Positions 1 through 5,068 of a DNA stretch of 5,068 bases are shown piece by piece. This DNA is from Elusimicrobiota bacterium (GTDB lineage Bacteria > Elusimicrobiota > Elusimicrobia > 2-02-FULL-39-32). Made by a program: the position numbers and the translations under genes. A model generated the notes under the pieces. That model did not search any database, was not told the origin of the DNA, and worked only from the letters and a program-made list of their open reading frames with translations. The stretch is from positions 2,194-7,261 of the forward strand of contig JAHFBY010000076.1 of NCBI GenBank assembly GCA_023249835.1, given 5' to 3'. The first letter of the stretch is position 1. Every line of letters begins with the position of its first letter.

Positions 1-2205
1 GAAAAAGAAGTGCTTTTCGCTTTCTTCAGAGGTTGGGCGGTAGTAGTGGTCAACGTTACAAAAGTCCACCGGTTCGGTCCCGCTTTTAAAAGCTTGAAGC
101 GCGACTTTCGGACAGCTCGGCAGGGCCAAGAGCCCGGACTTTATGTCAATTTTGGTAAAAGTAATGCCTTCCGGCACATTGAAATCGCTGGGTGGAATGT
201 CTTTGAGAGCTTCGCGCATATATAGGCCCCACCAAGGCGCTACCACGCCTCCGGAAGATAGTCGTTTGCCCAGGGATGAAAAATCGTCATAACCCATCCA
301 GGCTACCGTTGCTAGGTCCGGCGTAAATCCTGCAAACCACAAATCCCTTTGATCTTGACTAGTGCCTGTTTTTCCGGCTGCTGGCCGGCCGATGGAACGC
401 GCTGCTCGGCCTGTCCCCTCTTTAACCACGATTTGCAGGAGGTTTGAAATCAGATAGTTCAACGTTGGGGGAAGCACTTCGCTGTCTTGCGGATGGTGCT
501 CTTCTAAAATGCGGCCGTCAAAATCCACAATTTTTTCAATGGCGTAGGGCTCTGTTTTTATACCGTCGGCGGCAATACAAGAGTAAGCGCTCGCTAACTC
601 TAGGGGAGTTAAAACCGAGGTCCCCAAAGCTAAGGATAAGACCGGGGCTAATGGACTGGTAACCCCCATTTTTTTTGCTAACTCCACAACTGTGCGCGGA
701 TTAACCAAATCGATTAGGCGGATCGCAATAATGTTGCGCGAGTAAGCCAAACCTTGCCGGAGCGTAATCGGCCCCATGAACGTGTTGTCATAATTTTTTG
801 GTTGCCAGACCGTGTCCTCTGGAAACATGCGAGTGCTTTGCAAAACGCGGTAGGCGTCGTCCCAGTTGTGGATCGGATACTGGACGCTGGACACCTTTAA
901 AGTGTACACGTCAGTCGCATTTTCAACCAATCGCCAGTCGTGTCCGTCATTGTGAAAAATGATCGGCTCATCATTAAGAATTGTAGCCGGCGTGTATCCG
1001 TATTCCATGGCCCGAATCCAGACAAACGGTTTAAACGCCGAACCCGGCTGTCGTTTTGCCTGGGTGGCGCGATTAAATTGGGAGTCGTTAAAATTGCGTC
1101 CGCCAATCATGGCGCGGATCCCTCCGCTGCGCGGTTCAATTGAAACCAGCGCCCCTTGGATTTTCACTAAGGAAGTGGACGTGACTAACTTGAATTCCGG
1201 GCTAACTGTTTCAGCCGAGCGCATCCCTTTAACTTTTTCTTTTAGCCGCAGCGCTTCCGCGTCTTTACCGTAAGCGACGTCAAAGTCAGCGAGCGCTTTT
1301 GACATAATTTCTTCCGCGGCTTTCTGCATGTTTAAGTCTAAGGTGGTATAAATTTTCATCCCGCCCCGGTACAAGAGGTCAGTCCCATATTGCGTTTCTA
1401 GTTTCTGGCGTATATGTTCGACAAAGTAGGGCGCAACTTTTGCGGTGGAAGAAAACTCTTGAGCGGGGATCGGTTGGGCGTTGGCTTTTTCCTCATCTTC
1501 TTTGGAAATATATTTTAGCGCGCGCATGCGGAAAAGTACCGTAGCTCTGCGTTTCTTGGCATTTTCAGCGCTATAAAAGGGCGAGTAATAGTTGGGAAGC
1601 CTGGGCAGTCCGGCCAAAAGCGAACATTCGGAAAGCGTTAAATCTTGCACCCTTTTGCCAAAGTAGGTGCGGGCCGCGGCTTCCACGCCGTAAGCGCCTT
1701 TACCGAAATAGACCTGGTTTAAGTACATTTGCAAAATCTCTTCTTTACTGAAACGATGTTCAATTTGCAGGGAGAGCAGCATCTCTTTAAACTTTCTGGA
1801 AAAGGTTTTTTTGTGAGTTAAAAAAATTATCTTTGACAATTGTTGGGTGAGCGTGGACCCTCCCTGCACAGCGCGGCCGGCCAGGAAATTTTTTATTGCT
1901 GCGCGCGCCATTCCTTTGGGGGACATTCCCCAATGCTGGAAAAATTCATGGTCTTCGATGGCAATAATGCCGTTTTGCAAGTCTACGGGGATCTCTTTTA
2001 AGGAAATCCAAGCGCGCCTTTGCGTGAAAAACTCCGATATTTGGGCTCCTTTAATATCATAAAGAGTGGTGGTGAGTTGGGGGATATAGTCTTCTAGGGT
2101 GCTGGGCGAGGGCAGGCTGTCCAGCGATTTATGCAAAACGTGCGCTACCCCCGCGGTGGTAAGAAGAAAAAAGATAAAAAGAACGTAAGCTGTTCGTCGT
2201 CGCAT
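1..2205 (-). CDS. mrcA: Penicillin-binding protein 1A (class A, bifunctional glycosyltransferase/transpeptidase), C-terminus cut by window edge
   Basis: This enzyme polymerises lipid II into glycan strands and cross-links the stem peptides, acting in the periplasm from an inner-membrane anchor. Residues are numbered from the ATG at 2205. An RRR stretch and one hydrophobic segment (about 6-24) form the signal anchor. The GT51 domain (about 57-232) has EDHEFF with catalytic Glu84, QGGSTLTQQL from 114, and KEEILQMYLN followed by GKGAYG at 168-173. The transpeptidase domain (about 342-665) has SAFK with nucleophile Ser389 and Lys392, SRN at 489-491 and KTGT at 612-615. A tail with GLLA, CP and GTEP...FC motifs is typical of PBP1A C-termini, so few residues are likely missing; no stop occurs before position 1. 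An in-frame ATG at 2214 exists but its bases lie in the -10 box, so 2205 is preferred; neither start has a Shine-Dalgarno. Unusual: about 100 residues separate the SxxK and SxN serines, against roughly 60 in well-known homologues. The name mrcA is by family; there is no obvious OB-domain insertion as in E. coli PBP1a, so ponA would fit equally well. Confidence 0.96.
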   Translation of the reverse strand, partial: MRRRTAYVLFIFFLLTTAGVAHVLHKSLDSLPSPSTLEDYIPQLTTTLYDIKGAQISEFFTQRRAWISLKEIPVDLQNGIIAIEDHEFFQHWGMSPKGMARAAIKNFLAGRAVQGGSTLTQQLSKIIFLTHKKTFSRKFKEMLLSLQIEHRFSKEEILQMYLNQVYFGKGAYGVEAAARTYFGKRVQDLTLSECSLLAGLPRLPNYYSPFYSAENAKKRRATVLFRMRALKYISKEDEEKANAQPIPAQEFSSTAKVAPYFVEHIRQKLETQYGTDLLYRGGMKIYTTLDLNMQKAAEEIMSKALADFDVAYGKDAEALRLKEKVKGMRSAETVSPEFKLVTSTSLVKIQGALVSIEPRSGGIRAMIGGRNFNDSQFNRATQAKRQPGSAFKPFVWIRAMEYGYTPATILNDEPIIFHNDGHDWRLVENATDVYTLKVSSVQYPIHNWDDAYRVLQSTRMFPEDTVWQPKNYDNTFMGPITLRQGLAYSRNIIAIRLIDLVNPRTVVELAKKMGVTSPLAPVLSLALGTSVLTPLELASAYSCIAADGIKTEPYAIEKIVDFDGRILEEHHPQDSEVLPPTLNYLISNLLQIVVKEGTGRAARSIGRPAAGKTGTSQDQRDLWFAGFTPDLATVAWMGYDDFSSLGKRLSSGGVVAPWWGLYMREALKDIPPSDFNVPEGITFTKIDIKSGLLALPSCPKVALQAFKSGTEPVDFCNVDHYYRPTSEESEKHFFF

Positions 2206-2212
2206 TCTTGAC

Positions 2213-2241
2213 ATTATAGCGTCTAATCAGGGGGTTGTAAA
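2213..2241 (-). promoter_or_regulatory. Sigma70-type promoter of the PBP1A gene
   Basis: Reading leftward on the minus strand, TTTACA (2241-2236, five of six matches to TTGACA) is followed by exactly 17 bases and then TATAAT (2218-2213, six of six). The transcription start would fall about seven bases on, near 2206, immediately before the ATG at 2205. The match is seen in the sequence; use by a housekeeping sigma factor is inferred. The -10 box overlaps the ATG at 2214, which therefore could not be translated from this transcript. Confidence 0.72.
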
Positions 2242-2351
2242 TATCGTTGGGCAGGAGGGTTTTTAAGCCTGGGAAGATAGGAGCTTTTGCTCGCGTAAAG
2301 ATTTTAATATTGCTTCGGTCGCATGGAAAGGGAGGAGTCCAGCGCTAGGCG

Positions 2352-2367
2352 ATATAGCATGTTATAT
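2352..2367. repeat. 16-base near-perfect inverted repeat, possible operator
   Basis: ATATAGCA is followed directly by TGTTATAT; seven of the eight base pairs are symmetric. It lies in the divergent intergenic region, about 110 bases upstream of the PBP promoter -35 and about 85 bases upstream of the rightward start codon. A spacerless AT-rich dyad of this size could bind a dimeric regulator. Its right half also contains TATATT, a possible -10 element, but no -35 is seen at the right distance. No regulator gene is visible in the window, so a function is only inferred. Confidence 0.35.
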
Positions 2368-2383
2368 TTTCGGGCAATAAAGA

Positions 2384-2400
2384 GTTACATTGTTGTTACA
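2384..2400 (+). repeat. Direct repeat GTTACA-N5-GTTACA, possible regulator site
   Basis: Two identical GTTACA hexamers at 2384-2389 and 2395-2400 are offset by 11 bases, about one helical turn. Tandem half-sites with this spacing are typical of OmpR/PhoB-type response regulators, which bind as head-to-tail dimers. The pair sits 50-67 bases upstream of the rightward start codon, a reasonable place for an activator site. The repeat is seen directly; the binding role is inferred, and chance is possible for a hexamer this AT-rich. Confidence 0.3.
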
Positions 2401-2450
2401 AAAAGTTTAAGACATGGAGTTCTTTATTTCATAGGATAAATTTTATACAT

Positions 2451-2534
2451 ATGCGCAAAACCGTTGGGGGACGGGGTCTTTTTTGTCTTTTATTAGCCGC
2501 GCTCGTCCTTTATTCGAGCGTGGCGCCCTCCTTT
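2451..2534 (+). other. Sec signal peptide of the large exported protein
   Basis: The first 28 or so residues have a short positive n-region (R2, K3, R8), a hydrophobic core from Leu10 to about Val24 and small residues (Ala25, Ser27) where signal peptidase I would cut. There is a Cys at position 12, but it sits inside the core and lacks a lipobox, so this is not a lipoprotein signal. An uncleaved membrane anchor is the alternative. Confidence 0.7.
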
Positions 2535-5068
2535 ACGCAAAACAACTTTGGGCAGGAACGCCGGTCGGGTGACCGCGCTTTAGGAAATATGCGGCCCCTT
2601 CCCGCTTCCTTAGAACCACAGTTTATCTTCGATACTCAGTCCCTTCGTTTGCCCGCATCCTTGCCCAAAGAAATTCCCTGGAAAAAACTTATGGAATGGG
2701 GTCGCGTCCATAATTGGCGGATCCCAGAAAAAACTGAGCGGCAATCCCGCATTGTCTTGATAATTCAAGACGTGCACAGTAACGTTGCGGCGCAGAAAAA
2801 TATCGCGCAAATGATCCAACTCCTCCAAGCTGGAGGTAAGCGCAAACTAATTATCGGCATAGAGGGCGCCTGTGGCGAATTCGATTTAAACTGGTATAAA
2901 CAGTTTCCAGTCAGCGCGCGGCGCAAAAATCTGGTGGCTGCGCACCTTTTGGAAAAAGGCTGGATCACGGGCGCGGAATATTGCGGTCTTATCAGTCCGG
3001 GTTCCGGGCCCGCGCGGTTGGTGGGCATTGAAGAACCCGCGCTTTATCTCCGGCACCTTAACGCCTATAAAAAAGCGCTGGACTGTTTGCCGCAAGCGCG
3101 CAAAAATTTGTCAATTATGGGACAAGCGGCTAAGTCCTTAAAGGCAAAAAATCTAAACAAGGCGTTGCCGGCTCTCTGGGACAAGCACGCGCTTTATGCA
3201 GCCGGAAACTGTACGCTTGAAGAATATGCGCGAACGTTGGCTTTTAACCTCAACCCAAGCCAAAGGCCTGCCGGCCAATCTCAGATAGCGCTCTACTTGA
3301 CCGCGGCGGAACTGGGGCGGTCTATCGATCAAAAACTGGCGATCAAAGATAGGCTTGAGTTTAAGCGCTATGCGAACAGCGTTGCGGCCGCCGGACGCAT
3401 TAACGCCCAAGAGTTGTCCGCAGAGCTTAACGAATTGGAAACTGTAGCGTTCGCGCGCTGCGCGCAAACCCCGGCAGACAAAACGCTGCTTTCCATGTTA
3501 CGGCAAATAGAGCTTTTAGAAAAACTCATCGAGTTTAAACTAACGCCGCAAGAATGGGCAGAATTGGAATTAATGCCCAAAGACACGGAAAGGAAGTTCT
3601 CCAACCATTTTGAGTTTAATCGCGCGGCTATCCTGCGGAACCCGGTTTTGGTCAAAAACCTGCTGCGCTCTAGTTCCGAAACTCTAAACCGCGCGGATCA
3701 GGAACTGGTTGTGTTAATCGCCGGCGGTTTCCACGCGCCGGGCATAGAGGAACACTTAAGCCAAATGAACGTTCCCTTTGTTACCCTCATCCCCAATTTG
3801 GGTGAGGTTCAGGGAAGCGGCGCACAATATCTTGAGGAATTTAAGTTTGAACAGTCGCCTTTGTCAAAACTTTTCCAAGGCGAACGCATTACCTTGGCCC
3901 CGCCCTCAAGTTTTAATCTCATGGCCGGTATCAAAACCGCTAAAACATCAATCGTGCCCAAACTCTACCCTGTGCTCTTGAGCGCAGGGGAAACGTCCAA
4001 TGAACTTGAAATCAGCCGTTACGTGCGGGAACGTTCCCAAGACAGCAACGCTCCGTTAACCCGCATGGAATTTAGAAGTATTAAGCAAGCCGGAGTGGGC
4101 AAGAGTTTTGTTGCCGACTTGACCGATGTGCGCGGCCGCCGCTCCCAAGTGCAGGTCGGACTCAACAATACGGCGCCCGAGTCAACGAAAGAAGGGACTT
4201 ATAACGCAAATATTGACGGCGAATGGATCAGCGTTTCTCCAGCGCAGAGCAGCCCGTTGGGCTTGATGGACTTTTGGCATAGGGTGGAGAGAATAGATTT
4301 GTCGGACGCGACCACCTTGATAAAAGCGGAACTTGCCGAGACCCTGGGCGTGACTTTGACCCTGTGCGTTGTTGTGTCCAGGATAACCTCAAATATGGCG
4401 ATTAATATGAAGAGTTTGGTGCAAATCTGCCAAGCGATCATCCTTAAGGTTTATGATCAGCCGTACCTTCCCGCGCCTTGGGATATTCCCGAATTGAGGG
4501 AGGAGGAAAAAATATTCCTAGCGGAAATTTTTCCTCAGATAAAAAACCACAAATTCTTACTGGAGCATTTCAAGGTATTGGCGTTGCGCCATTGGGACCA
4601 TCACACCCTACTTGGACGTTCAGTGACGGTTGTGGGAGAGATCATCCCGTTCTTGCACCTTGGGAACGATATGGATAAGCTGCGGCTAAAAAACCTATTC
4701 CAAATAATTTTGCGCGCCAATTATTTTTTGGGATTTGAGGTGTCGGCTTCGTACCATTCTTGGTGGAACGAAATTGTTCGGCAGGACGTTCCCGGGCAAA
4801 CTACAGTGTCCCAGGCCCTTGCGAACCTGGACGCAAACGCAATGTTCCGGTTAATGGTGGAAGGCGATTGGCCTATGGCGGCTCCCGGAACCGTGAACAA
4901 GGCATTGATCCGCGCCATTGAACAAAACAATATTAAGGCAGCGCAACTTCTGGTCATTAAAGGAGCAACTGCAAATGATTTAGCCAACGGACTTTGCCGG
5001 GCGGCGGAAATTGGGAACTTTGTTATGATCCAGTTTGTGGCCGGAATAGGAGTTAAGGTAGATCAACT
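2451..5068 (+). CDS. Large exported protein: Tiki/ChaN-like N-terminal region, degenerate HD-like helical region, ankyrin-like repeats; C-terminus beyond window
   Basis: At least 872 codons are open with no stop before the window edge. ATG 2451 is the first in-frame start after an in-frame TAG at 2355 and is followed by a Sec signal peptide: basic RK/GGR, a hydrophobic stretch at about 10-24 and likely cleavage near 25-28. Residues about 98-440 carry a hydrophobic strand then QDVH (106-109), IGIEG with Glu138, VGIEEP (191-196) and IAGGFH with GGFH at 425-428. A pair of GxxH-like motifs plus a glutamate is the hallmark of the Tiki superfamily (ChaN, TraB/GumN, EreB), although Gly in the first motif is Gln here. 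Residues about 440-640 show no recognised domain. Residues about 700-770 are spaced like an HD-GYP domain but lack its His and His-Asp residues. From about 787, ankyrin-like units run at 29-residue spacing to the edge. The frame is certain. The Tiki link is moderate, the HD link weak, and the substrate unknown; the protein could be a protease-like enzyme, a haem-binding protein or a non-enzymatic scaffold. Confidence 0.88.
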   Translation, partial: MRKTVGGRGLFCLLLAALVLYSSVAPSFTQNNFGQERRSGDRALGNMRPLPASLEPQFIFDTQSLRLPASLPKEIPWKKLMEWGRVHNWRIPEKTERQSRIVLIIQDVHSNVAAQKNIAQMIQLLQAGGKRKLIIGIEGACGEFDLNWYKQFPVSARRKNLVAAHLLEKGWITGAEYCGLISPGSGPARLVGIEEPALYLRHLNAYKKALDCLPQARKNLSIMGQAAKSLKAKNLNKALPALWDKHALYAAGNCTLEEYARTLAFNLNPSQRPAGQSQIALYLTAAELGRSIDQKLAIKDRLEFKRYANSVAAAGRINAQELSAELNELETVAFARCAQTPADKTLLSMLRQIELLEKLIEFKLTPQEWAELELMPKDTERKFSNHFEFNRAAILRNPVLVKNLLRSSSETLNRADQELVVLIAGGFHAPGIEEHLSQMNVPFVTLIPNLGEVQGSGAQYLEEFKFEQSPLSKLFQGERITLAPPSSFNLMAGIKTAKTSIVPKLYPVLLSAGETSNELEISRYVRERSQDSNAPLTRMEFRSIKQAGVGKSFVADLTDVRGRRSQVQVGLNNTAPESTKEGTYNANIDGEWISVSPAQSSPLGLMDFWHRVERIDLSDATTLIKAELAETLGVTLTLCVVVSRITSNMAINMKSLVQICQAIILKVYDQPYLPAPWDIPELREEEKIFLAEIFPQIKNHKFLLEHFKVLALRHWDHHTLLGRSVTVVGEIIPFLHLGNDMDKLRLKNLFQIILRANYFLGFEVSASYHSWWNEIVRQDVPGQTTVSQALANLDANAMFRLMVEGDWPMAAPGTVNKALIRAIEQNNIKAAQLLVIKGATANDLANGLCRAAEIGNFVMIQFVAGIGVKVDQ
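2742..3770 (+). other. Tiki/ChaN-like domain (within the large CDS)
   Basis: Residues about 98-440. The region opens with the strand IVLII leading into QDVHSN and a helix rich in Gln and Leu. A second strand, LIIGIEG, follows, a further VGIEEP motif comes 53 residues later, and it closes with VVLIAGGFH and a VPFVTLIPN strand. This order of strand-His, strand-Glu and final GxxH matches the Tiki superfamily, whose members bind metal or haem through these residues. The two histidines are 319 residues apart, more than in compact ChaN proteins, implying a large mostly helical insertion at about 200-410. The first Gly is replaced by Gln106. The assignment rests on motif reading only. Confidence 0.45.
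4548..4760 (+). other. Degenerate HD-GYP-like helical segment (within the large CDS)
   Basis: Residues about 700-770. A DHHT stretch (716-719) sits where HD-GYP proteins have D-x-Y-T. Leu-Gly at 737-738 falls 18 residues beyond that Thr, as in HD-GYP domains, and a Leu/Ile helix (744-754) follows where the HD-bearing helix belongs. The metal-binding His of the T-x-x-H-S motif is Gly722, and the expected His-Asp is Leu754-Arg755. If homologous, it cannot hydrolyse cyclic nucleotides and would serve as a binding or structural module. The alignment was made by eye against a remembered consensus, so chance similarity of helices is possible. Confidence 0.28.
4812..5068 (+). other. Ankyrin-like repeats (within the large CDS), continuing past the edge
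   Basis: Three successive units align at the small residue and Leu of the first helix: Ala789-Leu790, Ala818-Leu819 and Gly847-Leu848, spaced exactly 29 residues. The second (AIEQNN...AAQLLVIKGA) and third (AAEIGN...IQFVAGIGVKVD) follow the ankyrin plan of helix A, a Gly/Asn turn, helix B and a closing Gly. The first is the most diverged. Ankyrin repeats bind proteins; here they would lie outside the cytoplasm if the signal peptide works. The 29-residue period is shorter than the usual 33. Confidence 0.6.

Larger units (their letters stand above)
2215..2450. promoter_or_regulatory. Divergent intergenic region
   Basis: This region separates the two start codons and contains the leftward promoter, the palindrome and the direct repeat listed separately. 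For the rightward gene only weak promoter elements were found: AAGACA at 2409-2414, 17 bases, TAGGAT at 2432-2437, each four of six matches. AGGA at 2433-2436 could serve as a Shine-Dalgarno but lies 14 bases from the ATG, farther than usual. No small gene, tRNA or terminator was recognised here. Confidence 0.6.

Noticed and set aside
959..1273. 104-codon plus-strand frame opposite the PBP gene
   Set aside because: It is fully antisense to the transpeptidase coding sequence, whose catalytic motifs are intact, and its product shows no recognisable features.
2256..2270. Imperfect hairpin AGGGTTTTTAAGCCT as a possible terminator
   Set aside because: The stem is only five interrupted pairs with a T-rich loop and no following U-tract, and no gene ends here.
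2414..2434. Six-codon ATG...TAG frame just upstream of the large plus-strand gene, a possible leader peptide
   Set aside because: It has no convincing ribosome binding site and no regulatory codon run; a frame this short is expected by chance.
2484..2486. Cys12 of the large protein as a lipoprotein lipidation site
   Set aside because: It lies within the hydrophobic core, preceded by Gly-Leu-Phe, and there is no small-residue lipobox.
3153..3655. Two overlapping minus-strand frames of about 100 codons opposite the large gene
   Set aside because: They lie antisense within the uninterrupted 872-codon frame and look like composition-driven shadows.
4335..4380. Possible transmembrane helix in the large protein (VTLTLCVVVS region)
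   Set aside because: The hydrophobic run is only about ten residues and is flanked by charged residues, so it more likely packs inside a globular domain.

Overview
The window holds two divergently oriented genes that both run off the edges, separated by a regulatory intergenic region of about 240 bases. No RNA genes, insertion sequences, CRISPR arrays or phage genes were seen. The layout is that of an ordinary bacterial chromosome segment with two envelope-directed genes transcribed away from each other. A class A penicillin-binding protein indicates a bacterium with peptidoglycan. The second protein is long and exported, with what look like an enzyme-like head, a decayed HD-type helical domain and ankyrin repeats. 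From general recollection (not checked) this fits large-protein, candidate-phylum lineages such as Omnitrophota in the PVC group, but the sequence alone does not prove a phylum.

Left part, minus strand, 1-2205: a nearly complete bifunctional penicillin-binding protein 1A (glycosyltransferase 51 plus transpeptidase). All catalytic motifs are intact, and only the extreme C-terminus and the stop codon are missing beyond the left edge. Its promoter is unusually legible: TTTACA, 17 bases, TATAAT. The -10 box overlaps the most upstream possible ATG. This argues for the ATG at 2205 as the true start and predicts a transcript with almost no leader. The transpeptidase domain carries an extra segment of roughly 40 residues between the SxxK and SxN motifs.

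Middle, about 2215-2450: the divergent promoter region. It contains the PBP promoter, a near-perfect 16-base palindrome at 2352-2367, and a direct repeat GTTACA-N5-GTTACA (11-base period) at 2384-2400 upstream of the rightward gene. The rightward gene has only a weak, distant Shine-Dalgarno and no convincing promoter.

Right part, plus strand, 2451-5068: one uninterrupted reading frame of at least 872 codons with no stop before the window ends. It begins with a Sec-type signal peptide. Next comes a region whose spaced motifs (QDVH, IGIEG, VGIEEP, AGGFH) resemble the Tiki/ChaN/TraB-GumN superfamily. A linker without recognisable domains follows, then a stretch with HD-GYP-like spacing but without the metal-binding residues. 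It ends in ankyrin-like repeats at a regular 29-residue period that continue past the edge. This protein is the most novel item here.

Both products are expected at or beyond the inner membrane. Apart from the shared intergenic region, nothing in the sequence ties them to one pathway.
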